Assembly (NCBI GenBank): GCA_002686195.1
Contig: NZAS01000112.1
Span: forward strand, 25,093-89,092
DNA from: Candidatus Pacearchaeota archaeon
GTDB taxonomy: Archaea > Nanoarchaeota > Nanoarchaeia > Pacearchaeales > GW2011-AR1
Reading direction: 5' to 3'
Length of the DNA stretch: 64,000 bases
Shown here: piece by piece, positions 51,464 to 59,643 of the stretch
How positions within the stretch are numbered: position 1 is the stretch's first letter
How the letters are laid out: each line of letters opens with the position of its first letter
Made by a program: the position numbers and the translations under genes
The notes under the pieces: model-generated
The model's input: the letters and a program-made list of their open reading frames with translations, nothing else
The model's database searches: none
What the model was told of the DNA's origin: nothing

Positions 51464-51496
51464 TATTGTTTCCAAACCATTGATAAGTAATTTGTT

Positions 51497-52057
51497 TCAC
51501 ACATCAATATTCGCGTATGTTGCGTTTTCTTGGATAAATGCTTTTCGTGCAGGAATATTATTACCCATGAGTGTTTTGAACATAGTTGCCGTTTTCTTAG
51601 CGTCAACAATCTTCATTTGCTTTAAAACACGTGTATTCTTGTCTAAGATTGTTTTAATGATGTCGTCGATATTACACTCACCTAAACCTTTAAAACGTGT
51701 CATTGTATACTTTATATTTTTTTCGTTTAACTCGCTAGTAATTTCGTTTTTCTCTTTTTCGGTTATTGCATACACACGTTTTTTCTTATATTTGATTTTA
51801 TAAAGCGGAGGTTGCGCTACAAAAACATGCCCATTTTCAATAAGTGGTCTCATGAAGTTATAGAAATAAGTTAATAATAATGTTGTGATATGCGCTCCAT
51901 CAGAATTATGTGTTAGTAATTTATTATTATTTTCATCTAGTATAAAAAATGTATGATTATCTTCTACTGTAATATCAACTGCATTAAATTCTTTTTTGTG
52001 TCTGTTAATACTATTTGGTTGAATTAACATGTAATCATCTAAGTTTATATCTGTCAT
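51497..52057 (-). CDS. gyrB: Type IIA topoisomerase B subunit, part 3 (split intein C-half + C-terminal extein)
   Basis: 186 residues. Residues 1-51 are an intein C-terminal half ending LLTHN, followed by the +1 Ser of the extein. Residues 52-186 resume GyrB at SDGAHITTLLLTYFY, matching bacterial DADVDGSHIRTLLL, and end with RFKGLGE and FIQENATYANIDV. The extein contributes the remainder of the TOPRIM and the C-terminal domain. Trans-splicing with part 2 would give a continuous chain. Assembled protein is about 642 residues after both splices. Confidence 0.88.
   Translation of the reverse strand: MTDINLDDYMLIQPNSINRHKKEFNAVDITVEDNHTFFILDENNNKLLTHNSDGAHITTLLLTYFYNFMRPLIENGHVFVAQPPLYKIKYKKKRVYAITEKEKNEITSELNEKNIKYTMTRFKGLGECNIDDIIKTILDKNTRVLKQMKIVDAKKTATMFKTLMGNNIPARKAFIQENATYANIDV
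51905..52057 (-). other. Split intein 2, C-terminal half
   Basis: 51 residues. Block F VDITVEDNHTFFIL and block G LLTHN before Ser+1. Partner N-half is at 52103-52378. The terminal His-Asn and following Ser are the classic splice residues. Confidence 0.85.
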
Positions 52058-52099
52058 ATCATCACCATTATATTTTTATTTTTAAGTAGAAAAACACAA

Positions 52100-52753
52100 T
52101 CAGTTATTTTTAAATAAAAAGAAATCTGTTTTTCTTAAATTCTTTGCTTTAACAATTGTTACATTTCCATCGCGTAATACAGGCCATTTATGTTCTAATG
52201 AACATGCAATAATTGTTCCATTAACATCAATTTCTATTACTTCATCAAATGATTTATTTGTTACATTAATTATTTGTTTGTATGATCCATCATGAGTTAA
52301 TACTTTATCATCTGCTGTAACGTCTTTTATCTTTTTTATACTGCTTTCTGTTACAACTTGTGTATTCTCTTCAAGGCAATCAGCATCACACGCTATAATA
52401 ATCTTATGATACCGAAGTTTGCTAATATCAAAACTATCACCAAATCCTGTACCAATTGCTGTCGTGATTGCTACGAGTTCTTTATTATCAAGTATCTTAT
52501 CAATAGTTGATTTCTCTGTATTCAACACTTTTCCACGTAATGGGAGAACCGCTTGTGTATGTCTATCGCGGCCTTGCTTAAGAGAGTTATGTACGACAAC
52601 CCCACCTCCAGTTGCTAATACAAAACTATGATTGTCTTCTATCTCAATATCCCATAATGGCTCAGAATTATCTTTATAGAATTCCACACTGTCAGCTTTA
52701 ATATATTGATATGTATATTCATGTTTTATGTTATTATCAACAATATTACGCAT
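52100..52753 (-). CDS. gyrB: Type IIA topoisomerase B subunit, part 2 (intein C-half + extein + intein N-half)
   Basis: 217 residues in three pieces. 1-56: C-half of split intein 1 ending VVVHN. 57-125: extein starting [22 protein letters not shown], equal to GyrB [22 protein letters not shown] in position, and ending IIIACDAD, the DxD of TOPRIM. 126-217: N-half of split intein 2 beginning CLEENTQVV. The gene is nothing but a 69-residue topoisomerase segment with an intein half at each end. Confidence 0.88.
   Translation of the reverse strand: MRNIVDNNIKHEYTYQYIKADSVEFYKDNSEPLWDIEIEDNHSFVLATGGGVVVHNSLKQGRDRHTQAVLPLRGKVLNTEKSTIDKILDNKELVAITTAIGTGFGDSFDISKLRYHKIIIACDADCLEENTQVVTESSIKKIKDVTADDKVLTHDGSYKQIINVTNKSFDEVIEIDVNGTIIACSLEHKWPVLRDGNVTIVKAKNLRKTDFFLFKNN
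52103..52378 (-). other. Split intein 2, N-terminal half
   Basis: 92 residues from Cys at the splice site: block [24 protein letters not shown], block B-like [10 protein letters not shown]. It breaks the TOPRIM Asp-x-Asp motif after ACDAD. Ends with a stop and no homing endonuclease. Confidence 0.85.
52586..52753 (-). other. Split intein 1, C-terminal half
   Basis: 56 residues. Block [20 protein letters not shown] and block G VVVHN, followed by Ser+1 of the extein. Partner N-half at 52827-53108. Confidence 0.85.
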
Positions 52754-52823
52754 ATATAATTCCTGTTTTCATTTTCCTATTTTGTATCTTATCAATCATT
52801 ATTAGCGAAGGAAAGATACTATA

Positions 52824-54422
52824 TTATTTACTTTTTATTAGAACAAATAAGTCATTATTTAAGTCTATTTGCTCTAATGACATCCATATAAGTTTATTAT
52901 TTCGCTGGATTAAAAATGGGTGATCTGCTGAGCAAACAATTTCTTCGCCACCAATAATCAATTTTGCTCTATGATTTTTCCAGGTGTCATATTTGTCGAG
53001 TACTTTTTTATATTCACCTGTATGTGTTAATACTTTATCACCAATGTTGATGTCTTTCAATTGTTTAGTATCTCCATCACACAAGATATTGATATCATTA
53101 CGAAAACAACCTGCAGCCGATGATCCTTCGGATATGCTCAGCTCACACTCTTCTGGATTATTTGAAATACAATCTGTTAGTTTTCCCGGAAGTATAACAT
53201 TTCTATCAAGAAGCCCTTTCTTACGAGTAACTTCTCTCGCTTTTCTTGCCGCGATTCGCCCTAATGCGGCGTTGATGCACTTTTTAACAATCACGTTTGC
53301 TATAGCTGGTTTTTTCTCAAAGAATTCTGCCAACGCTTCAGCAATCTTCTTCTCAACAACAGGACGTACTTCTGATGATACGAGTTTATCTTTTGTTTGG
53401 CTTGAAAACTTTGGATCATGCATTTTAATAGCGAGAATTACGCACATTCCCTCACGAATATCATCGCCTTGAAGAGTACTCTTTAATTTCTTTAGAAGAT
53501 TGTTATCTGTTGCGTATTTATTAACAGCACGAGTAACTGCGTTTTTTAAGCCAGCTAAATGTGTTCCACCATCTTGGTTTTTAATTGAGTTCGTATAACA
53601 TTGAATATTTTCAGAGTATGAGTCACACCATTGCAAACAGGCTTCAACAATAATATCTTTATCTTTACTTTGTAAGTAAACAGGTGTTTTATTAAGTGGA
53701 TCACGCTTTTTGTTGAGCTCTTTAATGAAACCTTTAATCCCATTTTTATATTGATATGTTTCACTAATTACTTTCTTTTTACGAGCGTCAGTAATCGAAA
53801 TACTCAATCCTGCATTCAAATACGCAAGTTCTTTTATTCGGTTATTTAATGTTGTAAACGACCATTCAATATTTGAGAAAATCTCTTTATCTGGTTTGAA
53901 TGTTATTTTTGTTCCAGTTTTTCCTGTTTTTTTTCTTGTTGCTGTAAGTTTTTTAACAGGAATCCCTTGTTCAAAGCGTTGGAAATATATTCTACCCTTC
54001 TGCGAGATTTCCATTTCAAGAAACTCAGAAACGAAATTCACAACACTTATTCCTACGCCATGAAGCCCTCCACTGAATTCATATGAATTAGAATCAAATT
54101 TGCCGCCGGCATGAAGCTCTGTCATTACAACTGTTGCGGCTGAAATGCCAAGCTCTTTGTGTTTCCCAACAGGTATACCACGACCATTATCTATGATAGT
54201 AACTGAGTTATTTTTGTTTAAGATGACACTAATCTTATTACAATATCCAGCTTGATGTTCATCGATAGCATTATCGATTGCTTCCCAACACATGTGGTGG
54301 AGGCCTGTGCTATCCATGGTTGAGCCTAAATACATTCCAGTGACATTACGAACTGCGTCTCGTCCTTTAAGAACTTTAATGCTATTTGGATCGTATTTTA
54401 ATTTTTTTGTTTTCCTAAGCAT
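52824..54422 (-). CDS. gyrB: Type IIA topoisomerase B subunit, part 1 (ATPase/transducer + intein N-half)
   Basis: 532 residues. GHKL ATPase: EAIDNAIDE (Glu/Asn of motif N), IDNGRGIP (G1), GLHGVGISVVN (G2) and a transducer with QTKDKLVSSEV. The extein (about 438 residues) ends at the TOPRIM ISEGSSAAG and the next residue is the Cys that begins intein 1. In E. coli GyrB this site is AEGDSAGG-SAKQG. It supplies ATP-dependent strand passage together with an A subunit, which is not in this window. Confidence 0.92.
   Translation of the reverse strand: MLRKTKKLKYDPNSIKVLKGRDAVRNVTGMYLGSTMDSTGLHHMCWEAIDNAIDEHQAGYCNKISVILNKNNSVTIIDNGRGIPVGKHKELGISAATVVMTELHAGGKFDSNSYEFSGGLHGVGISVVNFVSEFLEMEISQKGRIYFQRFEQGIPVKKLTATRKKTGKTGTKITFKPDKEIFSNIEWSFTTLNNRIKELAYLNAGLSISITDARKKKVISETYQYKNGIKGFIKELNKKRDPLNKTPVYLQSKDKDIIVEACLQWCDSYSENIQCYTNSIKNQDGGTHLAGLKNAVTRAVNKYATDNNLLKKLKSTLQGDDIREGMCVILAIKMHDPKFSSQTKDKLVSSEVRPVVEKKIAEALAEFFEKKPAIANVIVKKCINAALGRIAARKAREVTRKKGLLDRNVILPGKLTDCISNNPEECELSISEGSSAAGCFRNDINILCDGDTKQLKDINIGDKVLTHTGEYKKVLDKYDTWKNHRAKLIIGGEEIVCSADHPFLIQRNNKLIWMSLEQIDLNNDLFVLIKSK
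52827..53108 (-). other. Split intein 1, N-terminal half
   Basis: 94 residues starting with catalytic Cys (TGT at 53106-53108): NILCDGDTKQLKD, IGDKVLTHTGEYKKV, block B CSADHPFLI. Inserted in the TOPRIM motif EGSSAAG. No endonuclease insert. Confidence 0.88.
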
Positions 54423-54427
54423 AAAGA

Positions 54428-54685
54428 TTATTTCTTTGCTGGTCGAACGTGCAACACGTTTGCGCTATAAACTTCTAATGCTTCTAAAGAATATGGAACA
54501 ATTTCCCAATTTTCTATTTCTAAAACTTTTCGGCCATAAAAACAATTTGTATACATTGTTAAATGTGATTTAACATGCGCTTCTTGCTTCCAGATCTTTC
54601 CATATTTATCCCAATAAGGATAATAACCTCCTGATGAAAATAAACCAGTTCTCTTATCTCGAATTTTGTAAACTATGTGTGACAT
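54428..54685 (-). CDS. Hypothetical protein
   Basis: 85 residues from ATG at 54685 (a frame open to 54763 exists but would overlap the small membrane gene). IVYKIRDKRTGLFSSGGYYP and FYGRKVLEIENWEIVPYSL look like a small phage protein of known pattern but unknown function. Confidence 0.5.
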   Translation of the reverse strand: MSHIVYKIRDKRTGLFSSGGYYPYWDKYGKIWKQEAHVKSHLTMYTNCFYGRKVLEIENWEIVPYSLEALEVYSANVLHVRPAKK

Positions 54686-54699
54686 TTTATACACTCTAT

Positions 54700-54789
54700 T
54701 TATTTCATAAATTTGCTTGCTAAACAACCACTTACAATTCCTACACCATATACTGCACACCATACGATGGCAACAACTGAACCCGTCAT
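54700..54789 (-). CDS. Very small membrane protein (29 aa)
   Basis: ATG at 54789 with GGAG about 8 bases upstream, TAA at 54700. One hydrophobic helix VVAIVWCAVYGVGIVSG. Follows the promoter at 54825-54853. Confidence 0.5.
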   Translation of the reverse strand: MTGSVVAIVWCAVYGVGIVSGCLASKFMK

Positions 54790-54824
54790 AACATTATCTC
54801 CAAATTTCTAAAGTAAGAATATAA

Positions 54825-54853
54825 ATTATATCATTGATTTTAAATTTGTTTCA
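54825..54853 (-). promoter_or_regulatory. Consensus promoter before 54789
   Basis: Minus-strand -35 TGAAAC (54848-54853), 17-base spacer, -10 TATAAT (54825-54830), context TGATATAAT. The -35 overlaps the end of the repeat-protein gene. Confidence 0.7.
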
Positions 54854-55124
54854 ATTTATTATGAAGCGCTACAAAAATATTCACTTGTGTTCGTCGCGTA
54901 TGTTCAGCTTCTGTAACACGCTTATCATTCAAGTACCAAAGTTTAGTGCCATTCTGACACAGAATAGCTGGCCCGTCTTCTCTGTGTAGCTCATCATTCA
55001 AGTACCAATACTTATCACCATTCGCACAAACAATAGCTGGCCCGTCTTCTCTGTGTAGCTCATCATTCAAGTACCAACGTTTAGTACCAATGCTATTAGT
55101 TTCACATTCAGATTTATTACTCAT
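54840..55124 (-). CDS. HREDGPA-repeat protein
   Basis: 94 residues. About three repeat units (WYLNDELHREDGPAI), then TEAEHTRRTQ and the tail NIFVALHNKLK. Its ATG overlaps the stop of the truncated KOW-like gene, the same pairing seen at 58602-59181. Confidence 0.6.
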   Translation of the reverse strand: MSNKSECETNSIGTKRWYLNDELHREDGPAIVCANGDKYWYLNDELHREDGPAILCQNGTKLWYLNDKRVTEAEHTRRTQVNIFVALHNKLKQI

Positions 55125-55254
55125 TTATATTGCTCAATTGATTGTGAAGTACTATAAAGACGCTTTTTGATAGAAAGAATGTAATCAACATATTTTCATC
55201 TTTTGTTTTTACAAACTTTGGATTTAATCTAATTCGATTGCCTTTCTTAAACAC
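55117..55254 (-). pseudogene. Shrunken paralogue of the 58828/51143 genes (GTG start)
   Basis: 45 codons from GTG at 55254 to TAA at 55117. It fuses the family's start (VFKKGNRIRLNPKFV) straight to its end (SVFIVLHNQLSNINE), so about 80 middle residues are gone. Probably an internal deletion product; may still be translated. Confidence 0.5.
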
Positions 55255-55264
55255 TTGCTTTTAA

Positions 55265-55360
55265 CTAAGTATACTTCTCTACAAGAAAATCTTTACACTT
55301 ACAATACACCCATATAACACTTGTAATAATAACGATTTCTAATCCGCATGCAAAGCTCAT
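55265..55360 (-). CDS. Very small membrane protein (31 aa)
   Basis: ATG at 55360, TAG at 55265. MSFACGLEIVIITSVIWVYC... one hydrophobic helix, then a charged end. Overlaps nothing but lies right after the 55362 gene. Confidence 0.4.
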   Translation of the reverse strand: MSFACGLEIVIITSVIWVYCKCKDFLVEKYT

Positions 55361-55361
55361 A

Positions 55362-55703
55362 TTATGAAGTTGACCATACAATCCAGATGTCTGGATTTTG
55401 TAATTTACTTGTGAACCCTACTGGAAGAATATCAAACGCACCTTTAATTTTAATATGTGCTTCTGTTTTCTCATTATCTGTAGGTGTTATATCGAGATCA
55501 CTTATTTTGAAATGATCATTGCATTCACTAAATTCATCAATCTTAACGCCCAAGTATGCAACAGTATTTGGCCATGCTCCATGATATAATATTTTCCAGC
55601 CGGCTTCTAAAATATCTTCATCCCAAATTTCTAATTCATGCATTCTGTTACAGTCGTCTTCGAGAAGTGGAATTCCATATATGATATTGCCGATTATATA
55701 CAT
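55362..55703 (-). CDS. Hypothetical protein
   Basis: 113 residues, Asp/Glu/Trp-rich, no motif recognised. Could be a protein-interaction domain. Confidence 0.45.
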   Translation of the reverse strand: MYIIGNIIYGIPLLEDDCNRMHELEIWDEDILEAGWKILYHGAWPNTVAYLGVKIDEFSECNDHFKISDLDITPTDNEKTEAHIKIKGAFDILPVGFTSKLQNPDIWIVWSTS

Positions 55704-55715
55704 GCCATTTTCCTG

Positions 55716-56426
55716 TTATTTATTGACTGGACCATCATTAGTTTTTGATGTTGTGGCGGCTTTCCAATCTGTAGTAGCAATTGTTTTACCAGCACGTGCA
55801 CTTGTTACTGCTCTTGACATAGATTTATATATATCTTGTGTCCCAATAGAAGTCGCAGTATAGTTAATAGATGCGTTTCGAGCAATACCAATCGATTGAC
55901 CAGCCGAGATTGCATCTTGATTCGCCCCGATATATAGAAACTCCCAACCATCAGATGTCGCTTTAGAAACAAGTTCAAACACTTTATCTTTCACCCACAC
56001 TTTGCTCGAGTTTTCTGCACCGTCTGTCATTATCACGATAACAACTTTATCAGGTCGTTTCTCTTTAGGCAGATTTTTAATGCGCGTTCTTAGCGAAGAG
56101 ATTGTATCACCCATTGCATCAAGTAATGCTGTTCCACCACCAGGAACATACGAATCTTCTGTTAATTCTTGAACATCACTTAGTAAGACATCTTCTAAAA
56201 CAGTCATGTGTTTACCAGAAAACGTGACAAGACTTAATGTTGCTTCACCAGGTACAATTTTCTGTTCTTCTACAAACGTATTAAATCCACCAATTACATC
56301 ATCACGCGTCGCGCGCATTGAACCGCTCTTATCAATGATGACTGTAATACTTGTTCGTAGCGCTTTTTCTTTATCTTGATTATCTAATTTATTTTGCAAA
56401 TCAGCAAATGGATCTTTCTTTGACAT
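55716..56426 (-). CDS. VWA-domain protein
   Basis: 236 residues. MIDAS DKSGSM (about 30-35), GGGTALLDA (about 92-100) and VIVIMTDGAENSS are VWA metal motifs. Single-domain VWA proteins in bacteria belong to TerY/tellurite-like and MoxR systems. It is the third VWA protein in the window; no MoxR partner is adjacent. Confidence 0.8.
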   Translation of the reverse strand: MSKKDPFADLQNKLDNQDKEKALRTSITVIIDKSGSMRATRDDVIGGFNTFVEEQKIVPGEATLSLVTFSGKHMTVLEDVLLSDVQELTEDSYVPGGGTALLDAMGDTISSLRTRIKNLPKEKRPDKVVIVIMTDGAENSSKVWVKDKVFELVSKATSDGWEFLYIGANQDAISAGQSIGIARNASINYTATSIGTQDIYKSMSRAVTSARAGKTIATTDWKAATTSKTNDGPVNK

Positions 56427-56464
56427 ATTTCTCCTTTATTCGTGTTTTATCAAAAATATTTTTG

Positions 56465-56596
56465 TTATAAATAGTATTTTGCATATGTCCAAAATACAAG
56501 AAATCCTGCGTGTAAGACAATTTGTGCTACTAGATACGCAGGTGCAAACCATTCCATATTATCGTCTTTTATTTCTTTTTTGTGATCATATAACAT
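56465..56596 (-). CDS. Small membrane protein (43 aa)
   Basis: ATG at 56596, TAA at 56465. Charged N-terminus, then a hydrophobic helix (YLVAQIVLHAGFLVFW). GGGTG upstream is a modest ribosome site. Confidence 0.45.
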   Translation of the reverse strand: MLYDHKKEIKDDNMEWFAPAYLVAQIVLHAGFLVFWTYAKYYL

Positions 56597-56604
56597 CACC
56601 CTAT

Positions 56605-56919
56605 TTATAGTATTTCACTTGTGATATTTTGTTCAATTTCTAATTTTGGGATCTGATGCGTGTGCTTTTGTGGTGTTTGTTTATGAATGTGTACACCCTT
56701 ATAATTACGTAGCCCTATCCAAGCATGATTTTCATCAATAATAGTATGCTTTCTTATATGTTGATGCTTTGAATGTGTAAAACCACATTTGTAACACTTA
56801 TTATTTGTATACACTAATGTAGTTTTGTCATCAAGATATGCATATGTTTTAATCATCTTTTTCTTATGACATTTTATGCATGGTATTTTTATCTTAAGGT
56901 GTGGTGCTAGTGATAGCAT
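56605..56919 (-). CDS. Zinc-finger protein
   Basis: 104 residues. CIKCHKKK and CYKCGFTH make a zinc-ribbon-like pair; His/Lys-rich C-terminal part (KQTPQKHTHQ). Overlaps the next gene by 26 bases. Unknown. Confidence 0.5.
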   Translation of the reverse strand: MLSLAPHLKIKIPCIKCHKKKMIKTYAYLDDKTTLVYTNNKCYKCGFTHSKHQHIRKHTIIDENHAWIGLRNYKGVHIHKQTPQKHTHQIPKLEIEQNITSEIL

Positions 56920-57130
56920 TTACAAAATCGTCTTCATTGTTAACATCATTTAAGAGTGCATATGTTTCTATACGTGTGAGTATAAAACGTTTCTGTATAT
57001 CATCAATTGATATAAATTCAATATTGTCTTCTCTGTTATTGTACATAGTCGTAAAGCGTTTTCCCAAATTTGGAAACGCTTCGAAAATCATGCCACAAAT
57101 ATCTTCGGACGTGAAATGTGTAAAATTCAT
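56894..57130 (-). CDS. Hypothetical protein
   Basis: 78 residues, mixed, ends in the Asn/Asp-rich NDVNNEDDFVNAITS. Precedes tilS in reverse order; no motif. Confidence 0.45.
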   Translation of the reverse strand: MNFTHFTSEDICGMIFEAFPNLGKRFTTMYNNREDNIEFISIDDIQKRFILTRIETYALLNDVNNEDDFVNAITSTTP

Positions 57131-57148
57131 TTTATTTACTCCTCATTA

Positions 57149-57793
57149 TTATTTTTGATTTTTGAACTCTTTAATAACTTTTTTCTTAATAGTCTTTTGA
57201 ATTCCCGGATTAATGTGTCTTGCTTTAGGCATAAGTTCTGAACGAATAAAATTGCGCATAAAGCGCTTGTTTTTATTACTTGGATCTTCAATCCAGCCAA
57301 GATCATGTCTTTCACACCAACTACGTAAATCTTCTTTTTTTGTTGTCAAGAACGGCCTAATCACTCTGTTTCTTTTGAATGGAATCAACTTAGGTGTTCC
57401 ATGTAATGCACTAAAAATCCATGTCTCAATTACGTCATCTAGATGATGACAAGTAATGATGTTAATATTATATTGATTAGCTACATCATCAAGAAAGCTG
57501 TAACGAATTCGTCTCCAATATTCTTCTTGTGATTCGTTTTTTTGTTGTGCGTCATTGATACGTTGATTCGTAATTACATGTTTTTGTAACGCATGTGAAC
57601 TCTTGTATTTATCAACAAAGTTAACTACAAATTCGTATGCTTCACTTCCATGTTTTGTTCCATGATCGAAATAGATTGGATATACAGTGCGTTTTCCATC
57701 ACGTACTAAAAAATCGTAAATAGCAATACTATCAAGCCCACCTGATAATGCTACACCCACTCTACGTGGGATATCACCGAGAATATTGATCAT
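57149..57793 (-). CDS. tilS: tRNA(Ile)-lysidine synthetase
   Basis: 214 residues. PP-loop ALSGGLDSIA (about 16-25), CHHLDDVIETWIF (about 110-122) and RPFLTTKKEDLR...WIEDPSN are TilS signatures. It attaches lysine to C34 of tRNA-Ile(CAU), making it read AUA. It is shorter than bacterial TilS (400+) and lacks the C-terminal substrate-binding domains, as in minimal forms. A CAU tRNA lies about 0.5 kb upstream, an obvious substrate. Confidence 0.87.
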   Translation of the reverse strand: MINILGDIPRRVGVALSGGLDSIAIYDFLVRDGKRTVYPIYFDHGTKHGSEAYEFVVNFVDKYKSSHALQKHVITNQRINDAQQKNESQEEYWRRIRYSFLDDVANQYNINIITCHHLDDVIETWIFSALHGTPKLIPFKRNRVIRPFLTTKKEDLRSWCERHDLGWIEDPSNKNKRFMRNFIRSELMPKARHINPGIQKTIKKKVIKEFKNQK

Positions 57794-57807
57794 ATAAATA
57801 AATGTGT

Positions 57808-58221
57808 TTATTGTGCAATAAGTTTTAGGAGATGTTTAATAGCGAGAAATTCTGGTGCTATAAGCGTTACAATTAAGCCTTTTAAATTAACAGCCGATGC
57901 TATCCCTAAGGTTGCCGCTATAATCCCAAATCCAAAAGCCGTAAACTCACACAATTCAGCTCGATGATTTTTTGCTTCATTAGCAAGATTCAAAAATTGA
58001 ACGCTAAAGTGAGTGTTATAATGAAAAATATAACTGCGACAACGAAATCTCCAATGCCATGTGCATATGTATATTTGATAGTTGCATTCCACACTTCAGG
58101 TGCAGTATCTTGCAAAACAGATGTGATTCTATCAACATTCGCTTGCAAAAAAGTCTAACGATTTCTCTGTAAGTGTGGTCGCTGTTTCGGATACTATAGT
58201 ATTTTGTTCTGTTATTGACAT
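57808..58221 (-). pseudogene. Membrane protein split by two one-base frameshifts
   Basis: Three consecutive frames read as one 137-residue protein: 29 codons from ATG at 58221, a middle piece with one membrane helix (VVAVIFFIITLTLAF), and a final piece with two hydrophobic stretches. The first break is at a run of six T, the second at a run of five T; removing one T at the first and adding one at the second restores one frame. Either sequencing/indel errors in homopolymers, decay or programmed slippage. Confidence 0.55.
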
Positions 58222-58267
58222 TTTCTCTCTGTGCTTTTATTCATGAATGCACTTTATGTAAATAAAT

Positions 58268-58581
58268 GGTAGACCCATCTGGACTGGAACCAGAACTGTT
58301 CGCTTTCACATTTGTGTTTATTTCTAAACTCTGTGGACTATATCATCACCCGCAACATTACTTGCTTGGGTGCCGGGCGCTCTTGCTGGTATTATGTGAG
58401 ACTTCACTCACACCCAGTAGTCTCTGCACCTTCGCTTAGTGTACTAAGCGCTTGGCTCAGGATTGCCACCACCACAACGTGCTGAGGTTTCCCTGAATTC
58501 ACCCAGTTCATCTAATAACTTTCATTATTAGCGCACTTAAAAAAATGAGAGCGACATTTTCACCTATTAAATTATGGGTCC
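58268..58581 (-). tRNA. tRNA-Ile2 (CAU) with group I intron
   Basis: 314 nt including encoded CCA. Exon 1 (58545-58581): GGACCCA acceptor, D-arm ATTT/AAAT, anticodon stem TCGCT and loop CTCAT. Exon 2 (58268-58307): AA, AGCGA, variable ACAGT, T-arm TCTGG-TTCCAGT-CCAGA, acceptor TGGGTCT, A, CCA. Spliced loop is CTCATAA (anticodon CAU). The neighbouring tilS gene favours tRNA-Ile2 (lysidine) over elongator Met. Confidence 0.83.
58308..58544 (-). other. Group I self-splicing intron in tRNA anticodon loop
   Basis: 237 nt, no open reading frame. All four conserved strings are present in order: P (AATTCAGGGAAACC), Q (AATCCTGAGCCAAG), R (GTGCAGAGACTA) and S (GATATAGTCC). P2 is a 7-pair hairpin CTAATAA/TTATTAG. 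The exon before it ends in U and the last intron base is G (58308), as group I splicing requires. Position after the anticodon is like that of bacterial tRNA introns. Confidence 0.88.
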
Positions 58582-58600
58582 TTATTCCTTTCTTATTTTA

Positions 58601-58629
58601 ATTATATACCATTCTTTAAACTTGTTTCA
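58601..58629 (-). promoter_or_regulatory. Consensus promoter of the CAU tRNA
   Basis: Minus-strand -35 TGAAAC (58624-58629), 17-base spacer, -10 TATAAT (58601-58606). Transcription would start about 13 bases before the tRNA. Confidence 0.7.
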
Positions 58630-58835
58630 CACTTTTTCCACGGCGCCGTCTTCTCAAGTTCATTAAGCTTTCGCCCGAGTACAGTTATCTTCGTCTCACC
58701 AATTAAATGTTTAAAGCAAACGTTATCACCATTTGTATAAACAATAGCAGGCCCATCTTCTCTGTGAAACCTGCCATTTAAGTACCAATATTTATTGCCA
58801 AAACTATCAGTTACACACTTAGGTTTATTACTCAT
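58602..58835 (-). CDS. HREDGPA-repeat protein, short form
   Basis: 77 residues. One and a half repeat units (YWYLNGRFHREDGPAI) and then a different end (RKLNELEKTAPWKKC) instead of the NIFVALH tail. Its start overlaps the KOW-like gene, repeating the 54840/55117 arrangement. Confidence 0.5.
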   Translation of the reverse strand: MSNKPKCVTDSFGNKYWYLNGRFHREDGPAIVYTNGDNVCFKHLIGETKITVLGRKLNELEKTAPWKKCETSLKNGI

Positions 58836-59181
58836 TTATATTGCTCAATTGATTGTGAAGCGCTACAAAAATATTTTCTTCTCGTTGATGTTCTTCAATG
58901 AGCATTAAGTAATCAACATATTCCCAATATGTGTGATCGCTCTCATCTCTTTTCCATTTCAAATCTACAAAGCGTACCTGGTTTGTTGGAGGGGATATAT
59001 TATTACGACGGTGGAGTACACCTTTACTATGAAATCGTTTTCGAGGATTCGAATCAGTAATTTCATTTAAAGTATATTCATTAGATATAATGATTGCCTC
59101 ACCATATCTAGTAAAAAGCTCTTCTTTCGTTCCTTTTACAACGTTTGGATTAAATTGAACTGTATCATTTAGTTTAAACAT
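58828..59181 (-). CDS. KOW-like protein with NIFVALHNQL tail
   Basis: 117 residues from ATG at 59181, aligned to the 51143 product. MFKLNDTVQFNPNVV, YWEYVDYLMLI and the tail ENIFVALHNQLSNINE. Beta-rich body. Overlaps the 59174 gene by 8 bases. Confidence 0.6.
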   Translation of the reverse strand: MFKLNDTVQFNPNVVKGTKEELFTRYGEAIIISNEYTLNEITDSNPRKRFHSKGVLHRRNNISPPTNQVRFVDLKWKRDESDHTYWEYVDYLMLIEEHQREENIFVALHNQLSNINE

Positions 59182-59632
59182 TATGTTTTTTGAGAGTTGC
59201 ATCTAATTCATGAAAGACTGTTATACCTTTTACTTGCTCCCACTCATTTGGCTCCATCGCCCATGTCATGCGACACCCTCTAAGAAAAACTGTTGGGTTG
59301 AGATCTTGTGGCGATTCTTTTATAACTTCAACAGTATAGCAATGCAGATCTTCCGAGGGATACTTATCAATAATTTTAATTATTAAACCGTGACAACCAT
59401 AATCATTACTAATATATTTGTAATATACATGTAGTTTCCAATAGTCAATATAGCACCAGCTTTTGTGAAATAGCGCTGTAAATGTACTTCCTGGTTTCCA
59501 TGTTACATGTTCACTGTTCGAACAAATAACTTTTCCTTGCCAATTTTTCTTGCCAATATCTATGACTTGAACAACAGTTCCTTTAAGGCTATTATTTGGT
59601 CCACAATATTCATAAAATTCATGTTTTTGCAT
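59174..59632 (-). CDS. Beta-rich protein with divergent tail
   Basis: 152 residues. Start EFYCEYCGP-like; several KOW-like strands (GTVVQVIDIGKKNW); the end is TVFHELDATLKKHNV, a diverged relative of the NIFVALH tail. Unknown role. Confidence 0.5.
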   Translation of the reverse strand: MQKHEFYEYCGPNNSLKGTVVQVIDIGKKNWQGKVICSNSEHVTWKPGSTFTALFHKSWCYIDYWKLHVYYKYISNDYGCHGLIIKIIDKYPSEDLHCYTVEVIKESPQDLNPTVFLRGCRMTWAMEPNEWEQVKGITVFHELDATLKKHNV

Positions 59633-59643
59633 AGATTAAATTC

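Noticed and set aside
52824..54422. Truncated or frameshifted gyrB
   Set aside because: Breaks coincide exactly with intein splice residues, and halves have all intein blocks, so splitting by inteins is the better reading.
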